Part shown: one piece after another, positions 19,303-27,828 of the stretch | Numbering within the stretch: position 1 is the stretch's first letter | Layout of the letters: every line of letters begins with the position of its first letter | Source: Anaerolineaceae bacterium | Lineage (GTDB): Bacteria; Chloroflexota; Anaerolineae; Promineifilales; Promineifilaceae | DNA: 64,000 nt | Assembly: GCA_002699125.1 (NCBI GenBank) | Contig: PABI01000056.1 | Span: 21,892 to 85,891 of the forward strand | Reading direction: 5' to 3' | Position numbers and translations under genes: made by a program | Notes under the pieces: model-generated | What the model was told of the DNA's origin: nothing | Seen by the model: only the letters and a program-made list of their open reading frames with translations | Databases searched by the model: none

Positions 19303-20433
19303 CTAGTTCTGGCTAAATTGGTGCAACTGCTGGATGAGATGTAACCACGAAAAACGGCCGTTCCCCTCCAAAATTCTCTCGCTAAACACATTCTCCAATT
19401 CATGATCAAAATAATACGCTATCGCCTCCGCCAGCGCCTGTGGATTCTCCGGCGGGACGACCAGACCAGTACGGCCATCCTCAACAGCCTCCGCCAACCC
19501 GCCCACATTGGTCGTAATCACCGGCTTGCCCCGGCCAAAGGCCGTTTGCACCATGGCGCTTTGCGTGGCGCTGCGATACGGTAACACGACCACGTTGGCC
19601 CGATCAATGCAGGCCGCTAGCAGTTCGTCCGGTAAATAATCGTTGATGATGGTGACACAATTGGTCAAACCGAGCCGTTCAATTTGTGCTTGGTAACCGG
19701 CCATGCCACCTTGCCAAAATTCTCCAGCCACCAGTAAGTGCAACGGCCGTTTCAACAGCGCCATTGCCTCCAATAATACATCTAACCCTTTATACGGCCG
19801 TACCAATCCGCAAAACAGCAGCAAGGGTCGATCTTCTGGCAGGTTCACTGGCAGTTCGGCTGCCGGTTCGCTGCCCAGTGCGGCGTAGGTAGGCAAGGGT
19901 GATACCACAATGTGAGCCTGTGGCAAAACCGTTTGCAAAATCGCCCGGTCTGCCTGCGAATGCACAATAAAGCCATCACCTTTTCCTAGCACCATTTTTA
20001 GCACGCGAGGCAGCAGCAGGTGGCTTAAGTGCCCTTGTTCGTGAGGCATTACGTTGTGGCAGATAAACAGTAATTGCGGCCGTGGCTTCATTCGCTGAAT
20101 CCCTCGACCCACGCCGGTCCATACCGGCGCAAAATAAGGATGCCACCAGGGGACAATGACCACATCGGGCTGCCACTGCTGAATTTGGCGCAGCGTGCGC
20201 CGCCAGGTAAGCGGATTGAGCGGATCGAGGGTGTAGTGCGCTTCGGTTTGCAACGGCCGTTCACTCGGATCCTTATCACTTTTGCCAGGGAACAGCCAAC
20301 CTGGATATTGCCGCGAAAACGAGAGCAGCAGCACCTCATCTGTTTGCCGCAAATGCTGTGCCAGCAGCGTGGTGTAATGGGCAATTCCGCCTCGATACGG
20401 AAACGTCGGCCCAAGTAAACAATAGCGCGTCAT
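19303..20433 (-). CDS. Glycosyltransferase family 4 protein, first gene of the operon
   Basis: Protein of 376 aa. LLGPTFPYRGGIAHYT at the N-terminus and the donor motifs LLFCGLVRPYKGLDVLLEA (near 210) and GRGKPVITTNVGGLAEAV (near 305) are typical of GT4 enzymes of exopolysaccharide clusters. It heads a four-gene minus-strand operon (GT4, GT4, sulfotransferase, flippase). A perfect TATAAT lies at 20446-20441 with only seven bases before the ATG and no Shine-Dalgarno, so the mRNA is probably leaderless. Confidence 0.88.
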   Translation of the reverse strand: MTRYCLLGPTFPYRGGIAHYTTLLAQHLRQTDEVLLLSFSRQYPGWLFPGKSDKDPSERPLQTEAHYTLDPLNPLTWRRTLRQIQQWQPDVVIVPWWHPYFAPVWTGVGRGIQRMKPRPQLLFICHNVMPHEQGHLSHLLLPRVLKMVLGKGDGFIVHSQADRAILQTVLPQAHIVVSPLPTYAALGSEPAAELPVNLPEDRPLLLFCGLVRPYKGLDVLLEAMALLKRPLHLLVAGEFWQGGMAGYQAQIERLGLTNCVTIINDYLPDELLAACIDRANVVVLPYRSATQSAMVQTAFGRGKPVITTNVGGLAEAVEDGRTGLVVPPENPQALAEAIAYYFDHELENVFSERILEGNGRFSWLHLIQQLHQFSQN

Positions 20434-20565
20434 GGCATGGATTATAGTTATCAGTGGGCGAGTTTGCGAGTTTGCAAGTTGCAGACACGCAAATCTAAAA
20501 TTTACTACTTCTCACTTTTCATTTCTTGCTTTTCACTTTTCCTTCCCTCCCGCTACAATTCCCCC

Positions 20566-21429
20566 ATGATTTTAGTTACCGGAGCCACAGGCTTCATCGG
20601 CCGGTCCTTAATGGCCTGTCTGGCACGAGAGGGCATTGAAGCCCGCGCTTACCAGGGCCGTATGAATGATCCCATCACCTTGCGCGAGGAGTTGACCGGC
20701 ATCACAACGGTGATCCATCTGGCCGGCTCTGAAGCGCGGGGCCGGGACCGGTTGCTGCACCATGTGGATGTCGATGGCACTGAACGGCTGGTGGAAGAAT
20801 CGCGTCGCGCCGCTGTGCAGCGCATCATTTTTGCCAGCCGCCTGGGGGCCGATCCGGCCAGTATGCATTCCTTGTTGCAGGCCAAAGGGCAGGCGGAGCG
20901 GATTATTCAGCACAGTGGTATTCCTTATACTATCTTGCGTACGGCGACGCTGTACGGCCGTAACGACCGTTTCTTTGAGCTCATTGTCGGATTGGCCATC
21001 TGGTCCTGGCCGTTTGTTTGGCTGCCTGGTGGTGGCAAAATGGGCATGCAGCCGCTCTGGGTAGAAGATTTTGTGCGCTGCCTTGTGCAGTCGCTCAGCC
21101 GTCCCGATCTCATCAACAAAACTATTTCTGTGGCGGGCAGTGAGCAGCTGCCCTATGCAACATTGGTGCGGCAGCTGCTGAATGTGGCCGGATATCGCCG
21201 TGTCCCATTGCCTGTGCCGATGTTGCTGCTGCACCCGCTCAATGCGCTTCTCTTCTACTGGTGGTATTGGCCCCCCGTTAGCCGCTACTTTATGGATCGC
21301 TTTTTTGTGCCCGAGATTGCCGATCATGACGCCGTGTATCGTCAGTTCGGCTTCCGGCCGGCCCGGATTCGCGATACCATCAGCTATTTGCGCCGCTCTG
21401 GGCTGGCTTTGCGTCTTTTCCGCCGTTAA
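20566..21429 (+). CDS. SDR-family NAD(P)-binding protein (NDUFA9/NmrA-like)
   Basis: Protein of 287 aa from ATG 20566, chosen because the Rossmann motif GATGFIGR begins at residue 6 and because TACAAT ends six bases upstream; the longer open frame to 20437 adds a non-homologous stretch. It is an atypical extended SDR: TVIHLAGSEARG near 50, then IIFASRLGAD and a YTILRTATLYG segment, as in NDUFA9-like or complex I-associated SDR proteins that bind nucleotide without clear dehydrogenase activity. The C-terminus has a hydrophobic patch (LLLHPLNALLFYWWYW). Substrate is unknown. Confidence 0.82.
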   Translation: MILVTGATGFIGRSLMACLAREGIEARAYQGRMNDPITLREELTGITTVIHLAGSEARGRDRLLHHVDVDGTERLVEESRRAAVQRIIFASRLGADPASMHSLLQAKGQAERIIQHSGIPYTILRTATLYGRNDRFFELIVGLAIWSWPFVWLPGGGKMGMQPLWVEDFVRCLVQSLSRPDLINKTISVAGSEQLPYATLVRQLLNVAGYRRVPLPVPMLLLHPLNALLFYWWYWPPVSRYFMDRFFVPEIADHDAVYRQFGFRPARIRDTISYLRRSGLALRLFRR

Positions 21430-21494
21430 ATTTATTTTCGATGAGAGTGAGCGGTTGAGATTGGTTGGGCGGAAATTTCTGCTAAAATGTGACC

Positions 21495-22529
21495 ATGTGG
21501 AAACGGTGGGGGCTGTTGATTTTGGTGCTGTTAATGGGGTGTGGGCCAACACGGCCGTTTCCCACTTCCCCTACAATTACCCCAACTATCCTTTTGCCAA
21601 CAGCCACAGCAACTGCCACCCTCACAATGACGCCCACGCAAACGGCCGTTCCCACAGCCACGGCAACGCCAACTGTTACAGCCACAGTCACCGCAGCACC
21701 GACCGCAACAAACACGCCAGAACCCACGGCGACCATTGCCTTAACCAATACGCCAGAGGCGCAAACGGCCGTTCCCGCCATCACCCAACAATCTACTGTG
21801 CAGCGCTGGCAAGGTGTGGCCGAATACAGCTTCTTTAGCCCGTCGCGCCAGCAGGAGATTTTCTTCACCCTTTACACACCGCCCGGCTACGAGCAGTCTG
21901 ATGAGCGTTATCCGGTGCTTTACTTTTTGCACGGCAGCCAGGGCAGCCACATCTTGTTCTGGAATGCCATCAGCCGCGAGGTTGAAGCGGCCAATGAGGA
22001 TGCCGGGGCCTGGCTGTCGCAGCTCATCGAGATTGGGCAGCTGCCGCCATTTATCGTTGCTGCGCCCAGACGGCCCGACGGGGCCTGGAACGAGGCCAAT
22101 GAGGCGCTGGTGACGCAGGAGCTGATTGCGACCGTCGATGGTCACTGGCGCACCATTCCCAACCGGAACGGCCGTTCTCTGGCCGGCTTCTCGCTGGGGG
22201 CGGCAGGCACCATGCGCTACGCGGCGCTGCATCCTGACCTCTACTGCAACGCCATGCCTATGGCCGAAAGCGGCGTGGATGATGCTGCCAGCTTCTGGGA
22301 GCAAAATGTGACGGCCGTTTTGGAAAGTGGCCTGGAAGTAGCGTTGGTTGTCGGTGAGTTGGATATGCGGGGCGTGAATGCGTCAACGGCCGTGGATCAA
22401 CTTCTCACTGAACTCAACATTCCCCACCAACTGCGCATCGTCCCCGATGTGCCGCACAATTTTGGCCAGCTGTACAACCAGATTGGCGTCTGGGCGTTAC
22501 AGTTTCACGCTGCCTGCTGGCAGGAATAA
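21495..22529 (+). CDS. Esterase-family lipoprotein (alpha/beta hydrolase)
   Basis: Protein of about 344 aa. A lipobox LLMGC near residue 15 anchors it outside the membrane. A Thr/Pro/Ala-rich linker (TATATATLTMTPTQTAVPT) spans residues 20-95. The catalytic domain is a putative esterase (Esterase D-like) with VLYFLHGSQG, the nucleophile elbow GFSLGA, Asp in GELDMRG and His in VPHNFGQ. It likely hydrolyses an ester on a surface glycan or peptide. ATG 21495 follows an extended -10 TGCTAAAAT by six bases, so translation is probably leaderless. The in-frame GTG at 21489 is less likely. Confidence 0.85.
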   Translation: MWKRWGLLILVLLMGCGPTRPFPTSPTITPTILLPTATATATLTMTPTQTAVPTATATPTVTATVTAAPTATNTPEPTATIALTNTPEAQTAVPAITQQSTVQRWQGVAEYSFFSPSRQQEIFFTLYTPPGYEQSDERYPVLYFLHGSQGSHILFWNAISREVEAANEDAGAWLSQLIEIGQLPPFIVAAPRRPDGAWNEANEALVTQELIATVDGHWRTIPNRNGRSLAGFSLGAAGTMRYAALHPDLYCNAMPMAESGVDDAASFWEQNVTAVLESGLEVALVVGELDMRGVNASTAVDQLLTELNIPHQLRIVPDVPHNFGQLYNQIGVWALQFHAACWQE

Positions 22530-22547
22530 TTGTGAATGGTGAACTCT

Positions 22548-22591
22548 GAATTGTGAATGAACTGACCCGGCCTACTTCTCATTCACAATTC
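22548..22591. terminator. 13-bp inverted repeat between convergent genes
   Basis: GAATTGTGAATGA (22548-22560) faces TCATTCACAATTC (22579-22591). It separates the esterase and GT1 genes that converge here and could act as a shared 3' end, but there is no strong T-run. The sequence also resembles low-complexity intergenic repeats of this genome. Confidence 0.4.
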
Positions 22592-23852
22592 ACAATTGCT
22601 TTTCAATGAGCGCCACCGCCATTCCAATCCCATCTTCCGCCCGAATTTTCTTCCCCAGAGCCGCCGCATTTTGCCGCATGGTTTGGTTGGAAACGGCCGT
22701 ATCAATGGCATCTGCCAGCTTGTGCGCCGTTAACTTGGGGCGCATAACGGGTTTGGGTCCCACGCCAAGCGCGGCGATCCGCTGGCCCCAAAACGGCTGG
22801 TCGGCAAAGTGGGGCACCAAAATGGATGGGATGCCGGCGCGTAAACCGGCTGCCGTTGTGCCTGCCCCGCCGTGATGCACCACTGCTGCCATTTGAGGAA
22901 AGAGCCAGCTGTGCGGCGCAGCCGGCAGCTGCAAAACCGACTTAGGCAGCTGCATCTCTCCCAGCCCGGCCCAACCAGACAGCAAAATCGCCCGTTGGCC
23001 GCTCATCTGCACTGCTTCCAGCACAATCTCGTTCATCTTTTGCGGATTGCGCCCCGTCATGCTGCCAAACCCAATAGCCACCGGTGGCGAGCCTGCGCCC
23101 AAAAAGTCCAACAGATTGCCAGGTGGCTGCCACTGCTCATTTTCATCTAAAAACCAGTAGCCTGCTGTGTGGAAATTGTCGGGCCAATCTTCAGGATGGG
23201 GCACCACGTGCGGACTGTAGCCATGAATGATCGTCATCTTTTGCCGGTCGGCGCGATTTTCGGCTCGGGTTTGGGCCGGCAAGCCCAATAGCTCGGTGCG
23301 GGTACGGTTGGCAATGTCGCCGTACAGGCTCCAGGCGGCCGTTTCAATAAAAAGTTTGCCAAAGAAATAGTTGATCCAGCTGATGCGGTTGGGCAATGGC
23401 GCGTTGAGGAGGACACGGCCGTTTTTCGTGGTAAATAGCGTCGGCTGCAAAGGGGCGCTCACATGGGCAATGCCCAGTTTCTCAGCCATCCCCACAGCAT
23501 ACACATCCGAAGTAAAACTGCTGACAATTAAGTCGCTGCCCTGGCAGGCGTCCCAGGCGTCGCTGGCAATTTGCATCCCGTGTTTGTCCAGCAGCTGCCC
23601 CATGATGCGCATCTGCATCACCGGGTTGTGCCCTTTTTCCACCCAGTCCCGACCACCTTCGCCGGCCATTAATGCCTGCATATCAATCTGGGTGGGGAGG
23701 GGGATAAGGCCATGCTGCTGAATCCAGTCGGCAAAGTTAGCCCCGGCCAAAATGCGTACTGTGTGCCCTTGCCGGCTGAGTGCCTGCCCCAAGGCGATGG
23801 CCGGCTGCACATCCCCCCGCGTGCCATAGGCGATGAAGGTAATCACACTCAT
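22590..23852 (-). CDS. Family 1 glycosyltransferase (sterol/macrolide glucosyltransferase-like)
   Basis: Protein of 420 aa with the GT-B fold of UDP-glycosyltransferases. MSVITFIAYGTRGDVQPAIAL at the start and the C-terminal donor signature HHGGAGTTAAGLRAG with PHFADQPFWGQR match sterol 3-beta-glucosyltransferases and macrolide or rhamnolipid-type GT1 enzymes. The likely acceptor is a lipid or small hydrophobic compound, with UDP-glucose the likely donor. TAAAAT lies six bases before the ATG, with no Shine-Dalgarno, so a leaderless transcript is likely. Confidence 0.88.
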   Translation of the reverse strand: MSVITFIAYGTRGDVQPAIALGQALSRQGHTVRILAGANFADWIQQHGLIPLPTQIDMQALMAGEGGRDWVEKGHNPVMQMRIMGQLLDKHGMQIASDAWDACQGSDLIVSSFTSDVYAVGMAEKLGIAHVSAPLQPTLFTTKNGRVLLNAPLPNRISWINYFFGKLFIETAAWSLYGDIANRTRTELLGLPAQTRAENRADRQKMTIIHGYSPHVVPHPEDWPDNFHTAGYWFLDENEQWQPPGNLLDFLGAGSPPVAIGFGSMTGRNPQKMNEIVLEAVQMSGQRAILLSGWAGLGEMQLPKSVLQLPAAPHSWLFPQMAAVVHHGGAGTTAAGLRAGIPSILVPHFADQPFWGQRIAALGVGPKPVMRPKLTAHKLADAIDTAVSNQTMRQNAAALGKKIRAEDGIGMAVALIEKQL

Positions 23853-23915
23853 GGGGCAATTTTACGCTGATGAGAGGCGGTGTCCAATTTTTGTTGTTTA
23901 TGAATCAGTTGGGGC

Positions 23916-23965
23916 TTGACAAAAGAGCCTGCAAGGTGTATATTTTTGATTGAACGTTTAATCAA
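23916..23965 (+). promoter_or_regulatory. Strong promoter with TetR operator
   Basis: TTGACA (23916-23921) and TATATT (23939-23944) are exactly 17 bp apart. One base downstream begins a 20-bp palindrome, TTGATTGAACGTTTAATCAA (23946-23965), with one mismatched pair. Its place at the start site is ideal for repression by the TetR protein encoded next. Confidence 0.85.
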
Positions 23966-23984
23966 TAGAAAAATTAAGGAAATT

Positions 23985-24569
23985 ATGCCTAGAACAGCGG
24001 AACAAAACGAACAAATCCGGGCGGTGACCCGAGCGGCCATTTTAGATAGCGCCATGCGCCTGTTTGCGGAAAAAGGATATGCCACCACCACCACGCGCAA
24101 TATTGCCACAGAAGCAGGGCTCTCAGTGGGGTTGATGTATCACTATTTCAGCAACAAAGAGAGTTTGCTGCAAGCTGTGTTTGACACTGTGATGGCGCGG
24201 ATCGATGAAGCGATTACGGCCGTTCTGCAAAACAATCCGCCCGGTGAACGGTTGGCACTCCTGCTGCACACCATATTTGATCTGCTGGCTGGTGAGCCAG
24301 AATTCTGGGCGCTGTTTTACATGCTGCGCACCCAGCCAGCCATCATGGCCGTGCTGGGCGACGATTTTCGGCAGCGAACCGCCAGCTTGCGCGGCTGTTT
24401 TATTGAGGAGCTGGAATTAGCGGGCCAGACAGCTCCGGAGTTAGAAGCTTATTACTTGTACAGCGTGATAGAAGGTGCCATCCAGCAATATTTACTGGAT
24501 CCAACCAATTATCCCCTGGCAGATATTGTGGAAAAAATGATTTCTCAATTTGGAGGTAAACAAACATGA
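23985..24569 (+). CDS. TetR/AcrR-family transcriptional regulator
   Basis: Protein of 194 aa. The N-terminal helix-turn-helix reads ILDSAMRLFAEKGYATTTT followed by IATEAGLSVGLMYHYFSNKESLL, the standard TetR DNA-binding domain. The ligand domain (about 65-194) is not assignable. ATG 23985 is chosen because it follows AAGGA and the long upstream extension contains the promoter and operator. The gene overlaps the next by four bases (ATGA), so regulator and SRPBCC protein are co-expressed and likely both controlled by the operator upstream. Confidence 0.9.
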   Translation: MPRTAEQNEQIRAVTRAAILDSAMRLFAEKGYATTTTRNIATEAGLSVGLMYHYFSNKESLLQAVFDTVMARIDEAITAVLQNNPPGERLALLLHTIFDLLAGEPEFWALFYMLRTQPAIMAVLGDDFRQRTASLRGCFIEELELAGQTAPELEAYYLYSVIEGAIQQYLLDPTNYPLADIVEKMISQFGGKQT

Positions 24570-25027
24570 ACCAGTATGAAGTATCCGTATCGCGCGTGAT
24601 TGACGCGCCACCGGCGGCCGTTTACGCGGTGTTTGCCGATTATCATCAGGGCCATGCGGCCGTTTTGCCCAAGCCGTACTTCACCGAAATGACGGTAAAT
24701 AAAGGTGGCACCGGGGCTGGCACCGAAATCACCGTCAAAATGAGCGTTTTGGGCGCTAAAGTGACTTACCACATGGTGGTGACCGAGCCTGAGCCGGGGC
24801 GCGTGCTGCAAGAAGAAGACAAAGCTGCCGGTGTACTCACCACCTTCACGATGGACCCGGTGAATGATGGACAGGCAACTAACGTCACGCTTTACACGCG
24901 GGCTAAAACTGCGCCTGGTATTCAGGGTTTCATTGAAAAGCTCATCACGCCGCCCATTTCGCGCAAGATTTACAATGAGGAACTGGACTTGCTGGCGAAA
25001 TATGTGGCTCAGCCAAGCATGGCATAA
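24566..25027 (+). CDS. SRPBCC-family (START-like) protein
   Basis: Protein of 153 aa. The start VSRVIDAPPAAVYAVFADY and the pattern of alternating strands with MVVTEPEPGRVLQEED are typical of polyketide cyclase/SRPBCC proteins, which form a helix-grip fold around a hydrophobic ligand. The ATG overlaps the TetR stop, and the pair may respond to a shared hydrophobic compound. The ligand is unknown. No further gene is in the operon. Confidence 0.82.
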   Translation: MNQYEVSVSRVIDAPPAAVYAVFADYHQGHAAVLPKPYFTEMTVNKGGTGAGTEITVKMSVLGAKVTYHMVVTEPEPGRVLQEEDKAAGVLTTFTMDPVNDGQATNVTLYTRAKTAPGIQGFIEKLITPPISRKIYNEELDLLAKYVAQPSMA

Positions 25028-25169
25028 AACAGTGCAGCCGAGCGTTACAGAAAAGCTACCCGCTAACTTTATGTAATGTTCGGCGGTTTCGCTTTGTAAG
25101 TACGGACTTGTCCAATTTGGCCATCTGCCGCTGGATGCCGTGTTTCAAGTGGATTATTGATGTGGTACA

Positions 25170-25283
25170 GTAAAAGCCAAGAAGATTTTTAAGATAAATC
25201 AGGCTCAAGCTTGGCTTTTACTTGAGCAAATCACAAGTTACCGCGATTGATAATTCGAAATTCTTCTTGTGATTTGCTACAAT
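25170..25283 (+). promoter_or_regulatory. Paired 52-bp dyads ending at the asnS -10 box
   Basis: Dyad 1: GTAAAAGCCAAG (25170-25181) with CTTGGCTTTTAC (25210-25221). Dyad 2: GCAAATCACAAG (25226-25237) with CTTGTGATTTGC (25266-25277). Each is perfect over 12 bp and spans 52 bp; the centres are 56 bp apart. TGCTACAAT, an extended -10, starts at the end of dyad 2 (25275-25283). GCTCAAG/CTTGAGC (25203-25209/25221-25227) offers an alternative pairing. A related element lies at 58051-58162 before the metG operon. Confidence 0.65.
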
Positions 25284-25316
25284 TTCCGCTGCCCACAAAT
25301 CTAATTGGAGAAAAAC

Positions 25317-26654
25317 ATGGCACCACACATTTCCATCGAAAATATTGCCGATTACGTCGGCCAACAAGTAACCATTAAAGGGTGGCTGTATAACAGCACC
25401 CACAAAGGTAAATTGATGTTCCTTCGCCTGCGTGATGGCAGCGGCATGACGCAAGGTGTTGCTTTTCGCCCCGAAGTTGGTGATGAACTGTTTGACACGC
25501 TAAAGGCATTGGGGCAAGAATCCTCTCTCATCATTACCGGTACCGTCAAAGAAAATAATCGTGCTCCTGGGGTGCCCAGCGGTTATGAAATTGCCGTCGA
25601 AGCCCTGGAATTGGTGCAAAACGTCTCGGACTACCCCATCACGCCCAAGGAGCATGGCGTAGAGTTCCTCATGGACAATCGCCACCTCTGGCTGCGCTCC
25701 AGTCAGCAGTGGGCTGTCATGCGTGTGCGCACCACCATCAAGCGGGCCATCATCGACTTTTTAGACAACGAAGGGTTTCTAAACATCGACACGCCCATCG
25801 TGACCCCATCCGCCGCCGAGGGCACCAGCACCCTCTTTGCCCTGAACTACTTCGATGAAAAAGCGTACCTGGCCCAGACCGGCCAGCTTTACAACGAGGC
25901 CAACATCATGGCCTTTGGTAAGGTGTACTGCTTCGGTCCTACCTTCCGCGCCGAGAAGTCTAAAACGCGCCGCCATCTGGCCGAATTTTGGATGGTCGAG
26001 CCGGAAATGGCGTTTTTTGATTTGGACGAACTGATGGATTTTGAGGAACGATTTATTGAGTACATCGTGCAAACCACATTGGTCAAGCGGCGTCCCGAAT
26101 TGGAACTGCTGGAGCGCGATCTCACCGCGCTGGAAAGCATCAAAGCACCCTTCCCCCGCATCAGCTACGATGAGGCGCTGGAACGCATTGCCGCCATCCG
26201 CGAAGCTACCGATGATGCAGAGCTAAAAGAGCTGCTGGCCATTGAGTGGGGCGATGATTTTGGCTCGCCCCACGAAACAGAGCTGACCAAGCAGTTTGAC
26301 CGGCCTGTATTTGTCTATGGCTATCCGTCCCAGGTGAAGGCGTTTTACATGGAGCCGTGGCCAGATCGGCCCGAAGTGTGCAAAAGCGTCGATTTGCTGG
26401 CCCCGGAAGGATACGGCGAAATCATCGGCGGCAGTGAGCGGATGAGCGACCCGGACGTGCTGATTGCGGCGATTGAAAAGCATGAACTGCCGCTGGAGCA
26501 TTACCAATGGTACATCGATCTGCGCCGCTTTGGCAGCGTGCCGCACAGCGGCTTTGGCCTGGGCCTGGAGCGCACGGTGGCCTGGATTTGCGGCATTGAT
26601 CACATTCGTGAAACCAGTCCGTTCCCGCGCACGCTCAACCGCATGAACCCATAA
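25317..26654 (+). CDS. asnS: Asparagine-tRNA ligase
   Basis: Protein of 445 aa, a class IIb synthetase that charges tRNA-Asn. The N-terminal OB-fold anticodon domain (about 5-105) contains [18 protein letters not shown]. The catalytic core has motif 2 [21 protein letters not shown] (split here as [11 protein letters not shown] and [10 protein letters not shown]) and motif 3 [12 protein letters not shown]. The sequence pattern fits bacterial AsnRS rather than AspRS, although a dual role cannot be judged by eye. ATG 25317 is preceded by TTGGAG; the TTG at 25305 is not needed. It is monocistronic, with an unusual promoter element upstream and a terminator downstream. Confidence 0.95.
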   Translation: MAPHISIENIADYVGQQVTIKGWLYNSTHKGKLMFLRLRDGSGMTQGVAFRPEVGDELFDTLKALGQESSLIITGTVKENNRAPGVPSGYEIAVEALELVQNVSDYPITPKEHGVEFLMDNRHLWLRSSQQWAVMRVRTTIKRAIIDFLDNEGFLNIDTPIVTPSAAEGTSTLFALNYFDEKAYLAQTGQLYNEANIMAFGKVYCFGPTFRAEKSKTRRHLAEFWMVEPEMAFFDLDELMDFEERFIEYIVQTTLVKRRPELELLERDLTALESIKAPFPRISYDEALERIAAIREATDDAELKELLAIEWGDDFGSPHETELTKQFDRPVFVYGYPSQVKAFYMEPWPDRPEVCKSVDLLAPEGYGEIIGGSERMSDPDVLIAAIEKHELPLEHYQWYIDLRRFGSVPHSGFGLGLERTVAWICGIDHIRETSPFPRTLNRMNP

Positions 26655-26657
26655 AAA

Positions 26658-26714
26658 ACGCGGATTGAGCATCCTCAACTGCGTCTTTTTACCCGTTCGC
26701 ATCTGAGGATGCTC
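26658..26714 (+). terminator. asnS terminator with an alternative inverted repeat
   Basis: ACGC...TTGAG / CTCAA...GCGT at 26658-26684 followed by a T-run (26686-26690) is an intrinsic terminator. In addition GAGCATCCTCA (26667-26677) is perfectly complementary to TGAGGATGCTC (26704-26714), a pairing that would exclude the terminator stem. Confidence 0.7.
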
Positions 26715-26785
26715 ACTCCTCTTCTGCATTACAGGCAACAAAGATTTTTATGTGTCATGTCCGTGAAAACGGGCATCCATTTTTT

Positions 26786-26822
26786 GCAAGGTGTGGATTC
26801 TCGCCTTCGCGGGAATGACAAA
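26786..26822. repeat. Dispersed GGATTCTCGCCTTCGCGGGAATGAC repeat remnant
   Basis: The stretch contains TTCTCGCCTTCGCGGGAATG, a member of the widespread family whose translation gives AFAGMT or REGEN peptides in many genomes. It lies between asnS and the membrane protein gene and explains why the upstream frame extension of that gene should be ignored. Confidence 0.6.
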
Positions 26823-26841
26823 TTCTGAACGCGAAAATCGT

Positions 26842-27828
26842 ATGAGTCGTAGGCAAATCTGGCAAATTGTGGGGCTGCTGCTGGTCATTGGGGCCATTGT
26901 GGCGCTGTTTGTCTGGTTTGTCGATTTGGTGGCGGTGGGGCGGGCGCTGCAAACGGCCGATTTCCCCCTCCTCCTCCTCGCTTCCCTCCTCCTCCTTTTG
27001 GGCCTGCTCTTTTACGCCATGCGTTGGCGACTGCTGCTAGGCAACAAGCCATCACTTGGGCAAACGTTCCACGCCAGCAATATTGGCCACGCGGGCAACA
27101 TCATTGTGCCGGCCCGCGCCGGCGAGGCGATGCGCATTGTGGTGCTGGGGCGCGGCGGATCTGTTTCGTATACGGAGGCAACGTCTAGCTTTGTGGTGGA
27201 GCGGTTGTTTGAGCAGCTTTTGCGTTTGATGGCGTTGGTGGCGGCTGTGGCTGTCGGGGCCGGTATTGAGCTGTCGCCCGGATCGATTTTGGGTGGCGTG
27301 GCCGTGCTGGTCAGTGCGTTTGCCGGCATTCAATGGATGGTGCGGCAGCGGGCGCGGGTGCTGTTAAGCTGGCCCCGTCGTTTTGCTCAACTGCCGCGCA
27401 TTACGGAAGATGGGGCACGCCGTTCGCTGACCGATTTGCTGGATAATTTAACGGCCGTTTCCGCACCCAAACAACTCATCCAGGTAATGGGCACCTCTTT
27501 GCTGGCCTGGGGCTTCTTCTGGGGCTTCTTTTACGCCACACTGTTGGCCTTGGGAGAAGGGTTCCAGCCGGCGGACCGACTGGCCGTTTCGCTGGGTGCT
27601 TTGGCCCTATCGCCCCCATCGGCGCCAACGCAGCCAGGCATTTTTCACGCTTCGGTGGTGGTGCCGCTGGCCGCCGTGGGCTTTGATGACGTGGCGTTAA
27701 CAGCGTATGCGGTGCTGCTGCACATTTTAGAAATGGTGTGGATGATTGGTCTGGCGCTGTGGGGGTTGGTCCAGACCGGGGTTTCGGTTGGGACCGTATT
27801 GGAGCAGAAAAGCGTTACTGACTCGTAA
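26842..27828 (+). CDS. Lysylphosphatidylglycerol synthase-like TM region (UPF0104) protein
   Basis: Protein of 328 aa with about eight hydrophobic helices and little else. GRALQTADFPLLLLAS, NIGHAGNIIVPARAGEAMRIV and SPPSAPTQPGIFHASVV are hallmarks of the UPF0104/YbhN or LPG_synthase_TM family, flippase-like membrane proteins. The exact role, possibly lipid or glycan transport, is unknown. The start at ATG 26842 is chosen because the upstream extension is a dispersed repeat. The last 14 bp overlap the converging NUDIX gene. Confidence 0.82.
   Translation: MSRRQIWQIVGLLLVIGAIVALFVWFVDLVAVGRALQTADFPLLLLASLLLLLGLLFYAMRWRLLLGNKPSLGQTFHASNIGHAGNIIVPARAGEAMRIVVLGRGGSVSYTEATSSFVVERLFEQLLRLMALVAAVAVGAGIELSPGSILGGVAVLVSAFAGIQWMVRQRARVLLSWPRRFAQLPRITEDGARRSLTDLLDNLTAVSAPKQLIQVMGTSLLAWGFFWGFFYATLLALGEGFQPADRLAVSLGALALSPPSAPTQPGIFHASVVVPLAAVGFDDVALTAYAVLLHILEMVWMIGLALWGLVQTGVSVGTVLEQKSVTDS

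Noticed and set aside
20608..21552. 314-aa open frame opposite the SDR gene
   Set aside because: It lies antisense to a gene with a clear Rossmann motif and has no signature of its own; the composition is that of a shadow frame.
25226..25277. ACCGCG upstream of asnS, resembling the core of a T-box
   Set aside because: The preceding bases are GTT rather than TGGN, no stem I or specifier loop is visible, and a -10 box lies directly after it, so the stretch is probably not transcribed.
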